This document shows positions 26,041-35,422 of a DNA stretch of 64,000 nt, in pieces. Source of the DNA: Verrucosispora sp. WMMD573 (GTDB lineage Bacteria; Actinomycetota; Actinomycetes; Mycobacteriales; Micromonosporaceae); assembly GCF_027497175.1 (NCBI RefSeq), contig NZ_CP114901.1, forward strand, positions 4,898,001-4,962,000, in the 5' to 3' direction. The position numbers and the translations under genes were made by a program. Every line of letters starts with the position of its first letter. Within the stretch, counting starts at the first letter, position 1. Below the pieces are notes generated by a model. That model did no database searches. It saw only the letters and a program-made list of their open reading frames with translations, and was not told the DNA's origin.

Positions 26041-26913
26041 ATGCGGCTAGACCTACGCGACCGGACCATCCTGATCACCGGAGCGGCGCGGGGTATCGGC
26101 GCCCAACTGGCCCGAGCCGCCGCGGCACGGGGTGCCCGGGTCGCCGTGGTCGGCCTGGAACCGGTGCTGTTGCGGCAGGTCGCCGCCGAGGTGGGCGGGC
26201 ACTGGTACGAGTGCGACGTCACCGACCAGGCTGGCCTCGACGATGCCGTCGCCTCGACCGTGCAACGCTACGGCGGCATCGACGTGGTGGTGGCCAACGC
26301 CGGCATCGCCAACATCGGCACCGTGTCCACCGGCCCGGTTGACGCCCTGGCACGCACCATCGAGGTCAACCTGACCGGCGTGGTACGCACAGTCAGCGCG
26401 GCGCTGCCACACGTACGCGCCGCCCGCGGCCACGTCCTGATCGTCTCGTCGGCGGCGGCCTTCGCCGCAATGCCTGGAATGGCCGCGTACTGTGCGTCGA
26501 AGGCCGGGGTTGAGCAGTTCGGCAACGTGCTGCGGCTGGAGAACCGCCGGCAGGGACTGACCGTGGGCACCGCACACCCGATCTGGATCGACACCGACCT
26601 GGTGCGTGACTTCCGCGACGACCTCGCTTCGTTCCACGCCGCCCAGCGCAAGCTGCCCTGGCCGCTGAACACCGTGGTCAGTGTCGAACGGTGCGCCGAG
26701 GCACTGCTACGTGGCGTCGAAGGCCGTCGACGCAAGGTCTACGTGCCACGGTCCATCGCTCTGGTCCAGGCGCTGCGTCCGGTGCTGCTCAGCGGGTTCG
26801 CCGACCGGCTGATCGACCGGTTCGGCGGCGCCGAGCTGGCCGAGCGGCTGGAGGCGGAGGTACACCGCCTCGGCCGGTCCTTCGGTCGGACGTCGGTGGA
26901 GGGTGGCCAGTAG
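26041..26913 (+). CDS. Short-chain dehydrogenase/reductase
   Basis: A 290-residue SDR with the NAD(P) motif TGAARGIG, the NAG motif VVANAG, catalytic Ser in [10 protein letters not shown] and YCASK (Tyr/Lys). The C-terminal ~90 residues ([20 protein letters not shown], then [13 protein letters not shown]) extend past the core fold. This extension resembles SDRs acting on lipids or sterols. ATG at 26041 has AGGAG 6 bases upstream. The substrate cannot be read from sequence. Confidence 0.88.
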   Translation: MRLDLRDRTILITGAARGIGAQLARAAAARGARVAVVGLEPVLLRQVAAEVGGHWYECDVTDQAGLDDAVASTVQRYGGIDVVVANAGIANIGTVSTGPVDALARTIEVNLTGVVRTVSAALPHVRAARGHVLIVSSAAAFAAMPGMAAYCASKAGVEQFGNVLRLENRRQGLTVGTAHPIWIDTDLVRDFRDDLASFHAAQRKLPWPLNTVVSVERCAEALLRGVEGRRRKVYVPRSIALVQALRPVLLSGFADRLIDRFGGAELAERLEAEVHRLGRSFGRTSVEGGQ

Positions 26914-26963
26914 CGTCCGGATGGTTGCCCCTCGGCAAAGGTCGCGGATGCTCGCGGACGACG

Positions 26964-26969
26964 TAATCT
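26964..26969 (+). promoter_or_regulatory. Candidate -10, leaderless start of the anti-sigma-like gene
   Basis: TAATCT lies 6 bases before the ATG at 26976, and no ribosome binding site precedes the ATG. Confidence 0.5.
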
Positions 26970-26975
26970 GCCTGC

Positions 26976-27458
26976 ATGAACTACCTCGGCCCGCCGGACG
27001 CCCGGGACTCCCGCGACCCGGCCCCTGGCGACGGCGAGGCGACCCCACTGCTGTCCCAGTCGTTCACCGCACAGACCGTGACGGCGCTGCGGCACCTGCT
27101 CACCGCCCGGGTGGCCGCCGCCGGTCTCACCGGCGACGTGGCCGAGGATCTCGTCCTGGCCGTGCACGAACTGGTCACCAACGCCGTGCTGCACGGCGGG
27201 GGCCGGGGGCGGCTGGACCTGTTCCGGCGGGCCGACCTGCTCGTCTGCGAGGTCACCGATCACGGCCATGAGCGCGGCGGAGACCTGCCGGTGAACCTGC
27301 CGGCGACGAACACCCCGGGTGGCCGGGGTCTCTGGCTCGCCCATCACCTGACCGGGGCGTTGACGCTGACCCGCCGGTCCGACGGGCTGACCGCGACTGT
27401 CACCGCCAGCCTGCGCGACCAGCCCGAGGTGGCCACGGACCGGCCGCCGTACCCGTGA
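26976..27458 (+). CDS. RsbW-like ATP-binding regulatory protein
   Basis: A 160-residue GHKL-type ATPase domain of the anti-sigma/serine kinase class. The N box reads AVHELVTNAVLHGG, the G1 region CEVTDHG and the G2 region GGRGLWLAHHL. The first ~28 residues are Pro/Asp-rich and disordered. Such small proteins in actinobacteria act in partner-switching or signalling. No anti-anti-sigma or sigma gene is adjacent, so its partner is unknown. Confidence 0.8.
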   Translation: MNYLGPPDARDSRDPAPGDGEATPLLSQSFTAQTVTALRHLLTARVAAAGLTGDVAEDLVLAVHELVTNAVLHGGGRGRLDLFRRADLLVCEVTDHGHERGGDLPVNLPATNTPGGRGLWLAHHLTGALTLTRRSDGLTATVTASLRDQPEVATDRPPYP

Positions 27459-27644
27459 GACGTGCGGCGGCCGGTCCACCCGGACCTACCTGAAGGATGG
27501 CCGGCCCGCGCAGACCAGCACCAAGGCGGACCAAAGCCGTTAAGGTGACGGTGGCGGAGGAGTTCGACCGGCGCTTCGCCGCCGGCTCGGGCCGCCCTGG
27601 CACCAGCCCTCGTCGGCCGGCAACGCCCCGCAGGAGGTGCCGGG

Positions 27645-28088
27645 ATGTCGGAGGCGGTGCGCGACTTCTTCGACGGCCTCGCCGAAGGTGGGGGGCGGAT
27701 GCTTCGGCAGGTCTGCGGCACCGTGCGCTTCGATCTACGCTACCCCGACCGGGTCGACCACTGGCTGGTCAACATCGACCAGGGCCGGATCACGGTGTCA
27801 CGCGACGACGCATCGCATGCGGACACGGTGATCTACACCGACACAGGACTCTTCCTGCGGATGGCTCGCGGCGAGGTCAAACCCCTGCCGGCGTGGCTGC
27901 GCAACGACTTCACCGCCGACGGTGAGTTCCGTCTCGTCATCATGCTCGAACGGCTGTTCGCGCCACCGCCCGACGCCCATCACCCCCGCGAGGTGGCCGC
28001 CCGCCGGCATCCCCGCCCCCTGGCCGAACACCAGCAGCCGGCACCGGGTGAGGCGGCGTCCCCGGCCGGTGACGGGGAACCGCAGTGA
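27645..28088 (+). CDS. SCP2 sterol-binding domain protein
   Basis: A 147-residue protein. Residues ~1-105 fit the SCP2 fold, a lipid-binding domain (GTVRFDLRYPDRVDHWLVNI, TVIYTDTGLFLRMARGEVKP, EFRLVIMLERLF). The last ~40 residues are Pro/Ala/His-rich and likely disordered. GGAGG precedes the ATG. It overlaps the next gene by 4 bases (GTGA), so it is co-translated with a debranching-like enzyme. What links lipid binding to glycan cleavage is unclear. Confidence 0.75.
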   Translation: MSEAVRDFFDGLAEGGGRMLRQVCGTVRFDLRYPDRVDHWLVNIDQGRITVSRDDASHADTVIYTDTGLFLRMARGEVKPLPAWLRNDFTADGEFRLVIMLERLFAPPPDAHHPREVAARRHPRPLAEHQQPAPGEAASPAGDGEPQ

Positions 28089-30154
28089 GGAAACTGGTCC
28101 GCATCCTCGACGGCAACATCTTCGCGTTGAGCGCGGACAACGGCGACATGGTCTTCAGCCCCACGAACCCGAGTGGTTTCTTCGCCTTCGACACCCGCTT
28201 CCTGTCCACCTGGCAGCTGCGTCTCGACGGGGAGCCGCTGCACCCGCTCGCCGTGCACGATCCGAGCTACTACAAGATCCGGTTCTTCCTGGTCCCCGGC
28301 CACCCGACCCACTACGTCGACGCGAAGGTCTCGGTGATCCGCGACCGGTGGGTTGCCGACAGCTCCTTCGTCGAGCACCTCATGGTGCTCAACCACACCA
28401 ACAGCCCCGTCGACTACGTGCTGCGCATCGACGTGGACAGCGACTTCGCGCCGGTCTATAACGTGATCTGGCCGCATGGGTCGGCGCTGCGTGGCTACCG
28501 CGAGGTGTCGGCGGACGGCCTGCGGCTCGGTTACCGACGGGACAAGTTCCACCGCGTCACCGACGTCTCGACGAGCGAACCGGCGGAGTTCGACGAGCGC
28601 GGGCTGACCTTCCGGATCCGGGTCGACCGGCAGGGCCGGTGGAGCACGACCCTGCGGGTGCAAGGACTGGTGCTGCGTCCGGACGGGACAGACGTGCGGG
28701 CACGGCTGCTGCACCCGAACGGCTACGCGGGCACCGAGTTGCGCCAGGACCTCAGCGAGTGGGTTGCCGAAGCCCCCCAGTTGTACTGCGACTGGAAGGC
28801 GTTGTGCACCACCTACCGGCGCGGGCTGGACGACCTGGCCGGCCTGCGTTTCTCCCCGCTGGCGTTGCCGCACGAGACCATGCTCGCCGCCGGGCTGCCC
28901 TGGTCGGCCACCATCATTGGCCGGGACAACCTGCTCACCTGCTACCAGACCCTGCCGTTCGTGCCCCGCATGGCGGCGACCACCCTGCGCCTGCTCGCCA
29001 TCGACCAGGGCACGGTGCTCGACGACTTCCGGGACGAGGAACCCGGCAAGATCCTCAACGAGTTCCGGTACGGGGAGATGGCCGCCTTCGAACATCGTCC
29101 CCAGTCCCCGTACTTCGGCGGAGCTGACGTGACTCCCCTGTTCATCGTGCTGCTCGACGAGTACGAGCGCTGGACCGGCGACGCCGCGCTGGTGCGGGAA
29201 CTGGAGGACGCCGCCCGCGCGGCCTTGCACTGGATCGACGAGTACGGCGACCTGCGCGGCGACGGCTACCTCTGGTACCAGCCACGCAACGACGAGAGCG
29301 GGGCGCAGAACCACTGCTGGAAGGACTCGCCGGAGGCGATCTGCTACCGCGACGGCCGGCTGCCAGGGCTGCCCCGCGCCACCTGCGAGTTGCAGGGGTA
29401 CGCGTACGACGCCAAGCGGCGCGGGGCCCGGCTGGCTCGCGAGTTCTGGGGCGACCCGATGTACGCCGACCGTCTGGAACGGCAGGCAGAGCAGCTCAAG
29501 CGACGGTTCAACCGGGACTTCTGGATCGACGGGGGCGAGTACTTCGCGCTGGCGCTCGGCCCCGACGGTGACCAGGTGGACGCGCTGGCGTCGAACATGG
29601 GGCACCTGTTGTGGAGCGGCATCGTGGACTCCTCCCGGGCCGCCGCGGTCGCCGATCACCTGCTCGGGCCCCGGCTCTTCTCCGGCTGGGGGGTGCGGAC
29701 GCTGGCCACCGGGCAGGCCAGCTACAACCCACTCGGCTACCACGTCGGTACGGTGTGGCCGTTCGACAACTCGCTGATCGCCTGCGGACTGCGCCACTAC
29801 GGGTTCGTCGAGGAGGCAGGGGTGATCGCGGAGTCCGTCATCGAGGCGTCCCAGCACTTCGCCGGGCGGATGCCGGAGGCCTTCGCCGGCTACGACCGTG
29901 AGCTGACCCGCTTTCCGGTGCCGTACCCGGCTGCGAACAGCCCCCAGGCCTCCGCCACCGGGGCCACCCTTCTGCTGCTGCGCACCCTGCTCGGCCTGGA
30001 GCCCTATGGTGACCATCTGGTGGTGCATCCGGAGATCCCGCCGCGCTTCGGCCGGATCGAGCTGCTGAACATTCCCGGGCGCTGGGGTCGTAAGGACGCG
30101 ATCGGCAACGCCCGGGCCGACGGTCTACCAGCAGCGCGCGGTGACACGAGGTGA
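28085..30154 (+). CDS. Glycogen debranching-like amylo-alpha-1,6-glucosidase
   Basis: A 689-residue cytoplasmic glycoside hydrolase of the type with an N-terminal glycogen-debranching domain (~15-210: VFSPTNPSGFFAFDTRFLST, VDYVLRIDVDSDFAPVYN). It has a C-terminal alpha/alpha barrel (ILNEFRYGEMAAFEHRPQSP, GTVWPFDNSLIACGLRHYGF, GRMPEAFAGYDRE). Glu and Asp in the DESGAQNHCWKDSPEA segment are likely active-site residues. GTG at 28085 overlaps the SCP2 gene stop. The physiological substrate may be glycogen or another alpha-glucan; no other glycogen genes are in the window. Confidence 0.82.
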   Translation: MRKLVRILDGNIFALSADNGDMVFSPTNPSGFFAFDTRFLSTWQLRLDGEPLHPLAVHDPSYYKIRFFLVPGHPTHYVDAKVSVIRDRWVADSSFVEHLMVLNHTNSPVDYVLRIDVDSDFAPVYNVIWPHGSALRGYREVSADGLRLGYRRDKFHRVTDVSTSEPAEFDERGLTFRIRVDRQGRWSTTLRVQGLVLRPDGTDVRARLLHPNGYAGTELRQDLSEWVAEAPQLYCDWKALCTTYRRGLDDLAGLRFSPLALPHETMLAAGLPWSATIIGRDNLLTCYQTLPFVPRMAATTLRLLAIDQGTVLDDFRDEEPGKILNEFRYGEMAAFEHRPQSPYFGGADVTPLFIVLLDEYERWTGDAALVRELEDAARAALHWIDEYGDLRGDGYLWYQPRNDESGAQNHCWKDSPEAICYRDGRLPGLPRATCELQGYAYDAKRRGARLAREFWGDPMYADRLERQAEQLKRRFNRDFWIDGGEYFALALGPDGDQVDALASNMGHLLWSGIVDSSRAAAVADHLLGPRLFSGWGVRTLATGQASYNPLGYHVGTVWPFDNSLIACGLRHYGFVEEAGVIAESVIEASQHFAGRMPEAFAGYDRELTRFPVPYPAANSPQASATGATLLLLRTLLGLEPYGDHLVVHPEIPPRFGRIELLNIPGRWGRKDAIGNARADGLPAARGDTR

Positions 30155-30244
30155 GCCGGTCCGCCGGCCGAGCCGTCCGGGCCGCCACCGAACGGGTCGA
30201 TTGCGCTGTCCAGGCCCTCCGGACGGCGGTGGGGCGTCCGCCCG

Positions 30245-30267
30245 GGGCGCCGCCGTCGGCGGCGCCC
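30245..30267 (+). terminator. Hairpin after the debranching-enzyme gene
   Basis: GGGCGCCGCC (30245-30254) and GGCGGCGCCC (30258-30267) form a perfect 10-base stem with a 3-base loop about 90 bases after the stop at 30154 and just before the NUDIX promoter. There is no T-run. Confidence 0.5.
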
Positions 30268-30281
30268 GGCCACACGCCGAG

Positions 30282-30287
30282 TAACGT
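30282..30287 (+). promoter_or_regulatory. Candidate -10, leaderless start of the NUDIX gene
   Basis: TAACGT lies 8 bases before the ATG at 30296, with no ribosome binding site between. Confidence 0.45.
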
Positions 30288-30295
30288 GCTGCGGC

Positions 30296-30808
30296 ATGAC
30301 TGGCGTGGCGTACTCGCACTGTTCGTACTGCGGCGTGGCCTACCCGCCGCCGGTCGGCTGGCCCCGGCTCTGCGCGAGCTGTGGTCAGCAGGTCTGGCGT
30401 AACCCGCTGCCGGTGGCGGTGGCCGTACAGCCGGTGCTGACCGCCACCGGTCTCGGTGTGGTCGTCGTCCGGCGGGACATCGAACCCGCCCGAGGGCTGC
30501 TCGCGCTGCCCGGCGGGTTCGTCGAGTACGGCGAACGGTGGGAGGACGCCTTGGTCCGCGAGCTGCGCGAGGAGACCGGGCTGCGGGCCGAGGCGGCCGG
30601 TGCCAGGCTGGTCACCGTGCAGAGCGCGCCGGCCGGCGGCACCATGCTGATCTTCGGAGAGCTGCCGGTACGCCGAGCCGAGGATCTTCCGCCGTCGGCG
30701 CCGACCGCCGAGGCCACCGAGTGGCTGGTGCTGATCGAGCCCACCGAACTGGCCTTCTCCACCCACACCCAGGTGCTCGCCCAGTTCCTCGCCCGCCGGT
30801 CGACCTGA
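30296..30808 (+). CDS. NUDIX hydrolase with N-terminal zinc ribbon
   Basis: A 170-residue protein. The first ~35 residues hold two Cys pairs (CSYCG and CASCG) in a zinc ribbon. The Nudix box reads GGFVEYGERWEDALVRELRE followed by ETGL, with all catalytic Glu residues present. The combination recalls NADH pyrophosphatase-like and zinc-ribbon NUDIX enzymes that cleave nucleoside diphosphate derivatives. The exact substrate is unknown. Confidence 0.85.
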   Translation: MTGVAYSHCSYCGVAYPPPVGWPRLCASCGQQVWRNPLPVAVAVQPVLTATGLGVVVVRRDIEPARGLLALPGGFVEYGERWEDALVRELREETGLRAEAAGARLVTVQSAPAGGTMLIFGELPVRRAEDLPPSAPTAEATEWLVLIEPTELAFSTHTQVLAQFLARRST

Positions 30809-30931
30809 CCCGCCGGCCGCCGGGAGCAGGCGTGGCTGGCGGCCATCCGGGTAGACGGGCGAGGCCGCACCGGGACGCCGGAGCGGTGGGCCTGCGCCGG
30901 GTCGGGCCGATGGACACGTTCCGGGGGGCCA

Positions 30932-33292
30932 ATGGACGACGAACCGGGGACGTCGGACGACGTCGTGGAGCTACGGGTGCACGGGGTGTCCGGTGCCGAC
31001 GCCGAACAGATCCTCGACCGCCCACACAGTCACCAGGTCGCCGGGGACGGCAACGGCGGGTTCTACCGCCCGCGCCCGGGCTATCCGGACACCACCGGCC
31101 CGGCGGGTGGGACGTCGGAGGCGTACCGCTGGAGCGACCTGCCCTCCGGCACCATCATCCGGACGCTGTCGCTGATGTTCCTGCTGCCCTTCATGCTCTG
31201 TAACGTCGCGATCTGGATGCGGCCGGCCCCCCGGGACAGGTCAGGCTCCGGGATGAAGGCGATGTGCCGGCTGCTCGCTCTCAGCCTCACCCTGTTGTAC
31301 GTGCTGGCGGCGATGGGCGTGGCGCTGGACCTGATCGCCTGGCGGTGCGTGCCGAACCCGTCCTGTCTGGCCGGGCGGCCGTGGCTGTCCTGGATCGGCG
31401 ACCGACCTCCCGGGCTGACCCTGGCCGTCTTCGCGCTCCTGCCCCTCGGCGCGCTCCTGCTGGTCTGGCGGCTCAGCGCCCGCCCCGGCCGCAACTTCGA
31501 CGCCTTTCACACCCCCCTCAGCACCTCGGGGGCCTACCAGCTCAGCGCGGTGGGCCAGTGGGACCGCGCGCCGACCGTGGACCGGCTCTGTTCACTGCAC
31601 GGAGCCGCCGGCCTGACGACCCTGGGTCTCGGTCTGGTCGCCGCCCGGATCAGGTCGGGCCCGTCGCCGCTCAGCGTGACACTGGCCGTCGTCAGCGGGG
31701 CGATGCTGCTGGCCTGCATCGTGCTGGTCTGCGCGCACTCGTTCGTCGACGTGCTGCCGACCGGCTCGTACGCCGACCGGGTCGCGGGCGGGCTGCGTAA
31801 CCTGGCCTTCGTACTGATCGCAGTGGTGCTGGTCGCGCTGTCGGTCGACCCCACGCCATGGCGGATCCGGGACGGGTTGCCGGGCTACGCCACCGCCGTC
31901 GGTCTGGTCATCTTCTCCCAGGCGGTCCTGCTGTTCCTGCTCGGCACCGGCGCGTTGATCGCCCGACGGCGACGCCACGGCACCGCCCACCCCGCCGGCA
32001 ACGCCGGCTCGTCCAACCGTCGAGACACCGGCCGCGAGGTGGCACCCGCACCCAGTGTCGAGCCCGATGAGGCGCGTCGCGGATTCGGTCGTGACGGGCT
32101 GGGCGCCGGGCCGCTGCATGGGCTGGGCGCGCCCGTGATCGCGGCCGCCGCGACCGGTCTGGCAGTGGCGATCTCCGCCGATCTTGTCTATCGGGTCGCC
32201 GATTTCCTCAACCGCCGTGCCGACGCCGACGGTGAGCAGGAGATCAGTCCCCCGCTGGGGTACAAGTGGGCCATCTTCGTGTTTTTGGTGGCGGCGGCGG
32301 CCACCCTGGTGGCGGCCGTGATCACCGTTCTGGCCAGTCGGGCCGCCCGAACGCGTACCGCCCGGGCCACCGTCGCGCACGACTATCCCGACGCACCACC
32401 GGCCGCCGGATACCGGCTGCGCCAGATCGAGCGGATGATCGCCCGGGCGCGCTTCACCGAACGGCTGGAGACACTCGCGGTGGTGTACGCCTGTGTCGTG
32501 GGGGCGGGCATGCCCAGCAGCCTGCTCGGCATGCTGGGGCTGGCGCCGGGCACCACGGTGCAGCAGCTGACCGGCATCCCGGCGGCGGCGACCGACTTCG
32601 GCATCCAGCTGGGCAGCTTCCTCATCGGGGTGGTGGTGCTCGCGCTGCTCGTCGGCGGCATCTTCGCGTACCGCACGGCCCAGTTCCGCAGGTACATCGG
32701 TGTGCTGTGGGATCTCGGTACCTTCTGGCCACGGGTGGCGCACCCCTTCGCGCCACCCTGCTACGCCGAACGCGCGGTTCCGGAGCTGAGCCGACGCATC
32801 GTCTACCTCACCGAACAGGGGCACGGAGTCCTGCTCACCGGGCACAGCCACGGCTCGGTGCTGCTCGCGGCCACCATCCTGCAACTGCCACCCCAGGTGT
32901 GCGGCCGACTGGCACTACTGACCTACGGCTCACCACTACGCCGGCTCTACACCCGGCTGTTTCCCGCCTATGTCAGCGAGGAGGTGCTCCGTGATGTGGG
33001 CGACCGGGTCGGCTGGCGGTGGATGAACCTGTGGCGGGACACCGACCCGATCGGCGGCTGGGTCTTCTCGCCGCACCGACCGGACCGTCCGCCGACCGTC
33101 CCCGACGCCGCCGGCAGGGTGGACCGGCGCCTGTGCGACCCGGTCGACGTCGTCCCGCCGCCGGGTGACAGCGTCCCGCCACCGATCATCGGGCACTGGC
33201 CCGGCGAGGCCGACCCGCGCTTCGAGACCGCGGTGAAGGAGTTGGCTTACCGATTGCGGGCGAAGCTGCGCGAACACGACAAGCCGGCCTGA
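30932..33292 (+). CDS. Large multi-pass membrane protein with lipase-like GHSHGS motif
   Basis: A 786-residue protein. The N-terminus has [20 protein letters not shown], a strand-loop pattern seen at the start of alpha/beta-hydrolase domains. At least nine hydrophobic segments follow between ~70 and ~590 ([48 protein letters not shown]). The C-terminal cytosolic part has [18 protein letters not shown], where Ser in GHSHGS would be the nucleophile, then [12 protein letters not shown] and [16 protein letters not shown]. The hydrolase domain thus appears split by a membrane region. I do not recognise a named family. A lipid or glycan ester hydrolase is inference. Confidence 0.65.
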   Translation: MDDEPGTSDDVVELRVHGVSGADAEQILDRPHSHQVAGDGNGGFYRPRPGYPDTTGPAGGTSEAYRWSDLPSGTIIRTLSLMFLLPFMLCNVAIWMRPAPRDRSGSGMKAMCRLLALSLTLLYVLAAMGVALDLIAWRCVPNPSCLAGRPWLSWIGDRPPGLTLAVFALLPLGALLLVWRLSARPGRNFDAFHTPLSTSGAYQLSAVGQWDRAPTVDRLCSLHGAAGLTTLGLGLVAARIRSGPSPLSVTLAVVSGAMLLACIVLVCAHSFVDVLPTGSYADRVAGGLRNLAFVLIAVVLVALSVDPTPWRIRDGLPGYATAVGLVIFSQAVLLFLLGTGALIARRRRHGTAHPAGNAGSSNRRDTGREVAPAPSVEPDEARRGFGRDGLGAGPLHGLGAPVIAAAATGLAVAISADLVYRVADFLNRRADADGEQEISPPLGYKWAIFVFLVAAAATLVAAVITVLASRAARTRTARATVAHDYPDAPPAAGYRLRQIERMIARARFTERLETLAVVYACVVGAGMPSSLLGMLGLAPGTTVQQLTGIPAAATDFGIQLGSFLIGVVVLALLVGGIFAYRTAQFRRYIGVLWDLGTFWPRVAHPFAPPCYAERAVPELSRRIVYLTEQGHGVLLTGHSHGSVLLAATILQLPPQVCGRLALLTYGSPLRRLYTRLFPAYVSEEVLRDVGDRVGWRWMNLWRDTDPIGGWVFSPHRPDRPPTVPDAAGRVDRRLCDPVDVVPPPGDSVPPPIIGHWPGEADPRFETAVKELAYRLRAKLREHDKPA

Positions 33293-33311
33293 GCCGACCG
33301 GCGGTGCGGGC

Positions 33312-33317
33312 TATCCT
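33312..33317 (+). promoter_or_regulatory. Candidate -10, leaderless start of smpB
   Basis: TATCCT lies 6 bases before the ATG at 33324, with no ribosome binding site. Confidence 0.5.
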
Positions 33318-33323
33318 CCCCGG

Positions 33324-33815
33324 ATGGGCACCCCCCGCAGCGCCGAGCGGACCGTGATCGCGTCGAACCGCCGGGCCCGCCACGACTACGCCGTGCTCAA
33401 GACGTATGAGGCCGGCATCGTGCTCGCCGGCACCGAGGTCAAGTCGCTGCGGGCTGGACGCGTCTCGCTGGTGGACGCCTTCGCGCAGGAACACGACGGG
33501 GAGATCACGCTGCACGGGCTGCACATCGCCGAGTACGGCTACGGCAGCTGGACCAACCACGCGCCCCGGCGTACCCGCAAGCTGCTGCTGCGCCGGGTGG
33601 AGATCGCCCGGATCCTTGACCGGACCCGCGAGGGCGGGATCACCCTGGTGCCGTTGTCGATGTACTTCTCCGGCGGCTGGGCGAAGGTCGAGCTGGCACT
33701 GGCCAAGGGCCGACGATCGTACGACAAGCGGCAGGTGCTGGCCGAGCGCGACGCGAACCGGGAGATCGCCCGCGAGCTGGGCCGCCGACTCAAGGGCCGG
33801 TCCGGTCGGGCCTAG
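33324..33815 (+). CDS. smpB: SsrA-binding protein SmpB
   Basis: A 163-residue protein that brings tmRNA to stalled ribosomes in trans-translation. Motifs are [70 protein letters not shown] and [20 protein letters not shown]. The C-terminal basic tail ([20 protein letters not shown]) is the part that mimics mRNA. No tmRNA gene was seen nearby. A bidirectional hairpin follows the stop. Confidence 0.96.
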   Translation: MGTPRSAERTVIASNRRARHDYAVLKTYEAGIVLAGTEVKSLRAGRVSLVDAFAQEHDGEITLHGLHIAEYGYGSWTNHAPRRTRKLLLRRVEIARILDRTREGGITLVPLSMYFSGGWAKVELALAKGRRSYDKRQVLAERDANREIARELGRRLKGRSGRA

Positions 33816-33882
33816 GCCCGGGAACCGAGGCCCGGGGCGGGTCGAGCCGGCGCAGCTGCACCGGAGCAGGGTCCGGCCCGGA

Positions 33883-33918
33883 GACCGTCGGGAACCTCGG
33901 GACGGGCCCCCGACGGTC
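33883..33918. terminator. Bidirectional terminator between smpB and the Phd-like gene
   Basis: GACCGTCGGG (33883-33892) and CCCGACGGTC (33909-33918) are perfect 10-base inverted arms with a 16-base loop, placed between two convergent genes. Confidence 0.65.
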
Positions 33919-33920
33919 GC

Positions 33921-34334
33921 TCAGCCGGCGAGCAGCTGGGCGTGGGCCGCGCGTAACCGGGTCAGCGCGGGATCACTTCCCGGCGGGCAGCGTCGATCCA
34001 GCTCCGCCCAGACCTCGGCGAGCGCCGAGGTCACCGCCCGCAGCTCGGCGGCGTGCCGACGCCCGCTCTGCTGCCGCTGAGCGTCGAGGCGCCGGGACCA
34101 GCCGGCGGTGACCTCGGCCAGACGCGCGGCGTCAGCGCGGGCCTCAGCGACGGTGCGGGCGGCCGCCGCCGGCACGATCGCGGCGACCGGCCGGGGGTCG
34201 CCGTCCCGGGTGACCACCGTGACCGAGTCGGTCAAGTCGGCCATGGCGACGAGTTGGCTGAGTCGGGTGCGCGCCTCGCGAAGGGGCAGCGAGCGCGCCG
34301 GGGCGTTTCGCGGAGTGAGGGCGGGGACAGCCAT
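33921..34334 (-). CDS. Phd/YefM-type antitoxin-like protein, orphan
   Basis: A 137-residue protein. The N-terminal ~55 residues match the Phd/YefM dimerisation and DNA-binding fold (LPLREARTRLSQLVAMADLT, then DSVTVVTRDGDPRPVAAIVP). The rest is helical (AEARADAARLAEVTAGWSRR) and longer than a usual toxin-binding tail. No RelE, Doc or PIN toxin is next to it; the neighbours are smpB and an MHYT protein. It may be a solitary regulator. The ribosome site before ATG 34334 is weak. Confidence 0.65.
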   Translation of the reverse strand: MAVPALTPRNAPARSLPLREARTRLSQLVAMADLTDSVTVVTRDGDPRPVAAIVPAAAARTVAEARADAARLAEVTAGWSRRLDAQRQQSGRRHAAELRAVTSALAEVWAELDRRCPPGSDPALTRLRAAHAQLLAG

Positions 34335-34375
34335 GAATACATGGTCGGTGCCGGGTACGACACTTTCCGCGACGG

Positions 34376-35266
34376 TCAGCGCGACGAATGGTCCCGGCGG
34401 GACGGAAACTGGGCGCCGGGGCGGGCCAGCGTCGACCGGGCGCGCAGCCCCACCGGATCGGGTGCGTCGGCGTCCGGCGTCGCGGTGGCCGTGGCCGGCT
34501 GCGGTCGCCGGGCGTCCAGGTAGGCGAGCGCGGCGCGGTCCTCGTCGGTGGGTGCGGCGAGCAACGCGTACACCAGGCCGACCACGCCGAAAATGACAAG
34601 CAGCACGATCGGGATCAGCAACGTACCGACACCGGCCCCACTGATCTCGCCGCGTTCCTCGTGCAGGTGCACCGACAGGGCGCTCATCCCGGTGAAGTGC
34701 ATGCCGTTGACCGCCACCCCCATCACCAGCGCCGAGGCGAAGATCGCCGCCCCCTTGCGTACGGTCACCGCGAGCCAGAGCGCGACGGTGGCCGCGACCA
34801 CGGCGATCAACACCGACAACCCCACCCGGAGGTTGTCGTAGAGCAGGCGACCGTCCAGCCGCATCGCCGCCATGCCCGTGTAGTGCATCGCCGCCACCCC
34901 GGTGCCGGTGAACAGGCCGCCACCGAGGATCCGCCTCGCCGAGAGCCGCCCGGTGCCCACGATCGCCAGCCCGGTGCCGACCGCGACCACCGCGAGCAGC
35001 GCGCTGGCAACGGTGATCGGCACGTCGTAGCGGATCCGCGACCCGGTCACCGCGAAGCCCAGCATCGCCATGAAGTGCATCGTCCAGATCGCCGTGCCGC
35101 CGAGCGCCCAGGCGGCCAGGGTGCCCCACCAGAGCTTCTGACCGGTGCGGCCGGCGGTCCGGATACGGCCGGCACAGACCAGGCCGAGGATGGAGCCGAG
35201 CACCGACAGCGCGTAGCTCAGCGCCGGTGTGATCCAGCCGTACTCAAAGTGATTGATGTCCGCCAC
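34376..35266 (-). CDS. MHYT-domain integral membrane sensor
   Basis: A 296-residue protein with about seven hydrophobic segments. The motifs MHFMAM, MHYTGM and MHFTGM recur in alternate helices, as in the MHYT domain proposed to bind a metal and sense oxygen, CO or NO. The C-terminal ~60 residues are Pro/Ala/Arg-rich with no output domain, unlike MHYT proteins carrying GGDEF or EAL domains. GTG at 35266 follows GGGGGAG. Confidence 0.88.
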   Translation of the reverse strand: MADINHFEYGWITPALSYALSVLGSILGLVCAGRIRTAGRTGQKLWWGTLAAWALGGTAIWTMHFMAMLGFAVTGSRIRYDVPITVASALLAVVAVGTGLAIVGTGRLSARRILGGGLFTGTGVAAMHYTGMAAMRLDGRLLYDNLRVGLSVLIAVVAATVALWLAVTVRKGAAIFASALVMGVAVNGMHFTGMSALSVHLHEERGEISGAGVGTLLIPIVLLVIFGVVGLVYALLAAPTDEDRAALAYLDARRPQPATATATPDADAPDPVGLRARSTLARPGAQFPSRRDHSSR

Positions 35267-35287
35267 GTGGGCTCCCCCCAGAGCTGC

Positions 35288-35314
35288 TACCGGCGCGTAG
35301 CGCACGCGCCGGTA
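35288..35314. repeat. Perfect inverted repeat upstream of the MHYT gene
   Basis: TACCGGCGCGT (35288-35298) and ACGCGCCGGTA (35304-35314) flank AGCGC. It lies 22 bases upstream of the MHYT start and 109 bases after the helY stop on the same strand. It could terminate helY or be an operator for the MHYT gene. Confidence 0.55.
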
Positions 35315-35422
35315 ACATGATCCGGGACGCTCTCACCAGGCACAACAGGCCCCCCGGGCAATTCGTGGGGTGCCGCTGCGGTAACGCAGCGATGCGTCGT
35401 TTCCGACGGCCGGCGGGCCGGT

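Noticed and set aside
27980..30028. A 682-codon minus-strand open frame
   Set aside because: It mirrors the debranching-like enzyme gene; the plus-strand product has clear domains and this one has none.
34108..34596. Plus-strand frame next to the Phd-like gene as a possible toxin
   Set aside because: It is antisense to both the Phd-like and MHYT genes and lacks RelE, Doc or PIN features.
35315..35422. Possible tRNA or small RNA after helY
   Set aside because: No cloverleaf, T-loop sequence or conserved RNA motif could be found; only the inverted repeat at 35288-35314 stands out.
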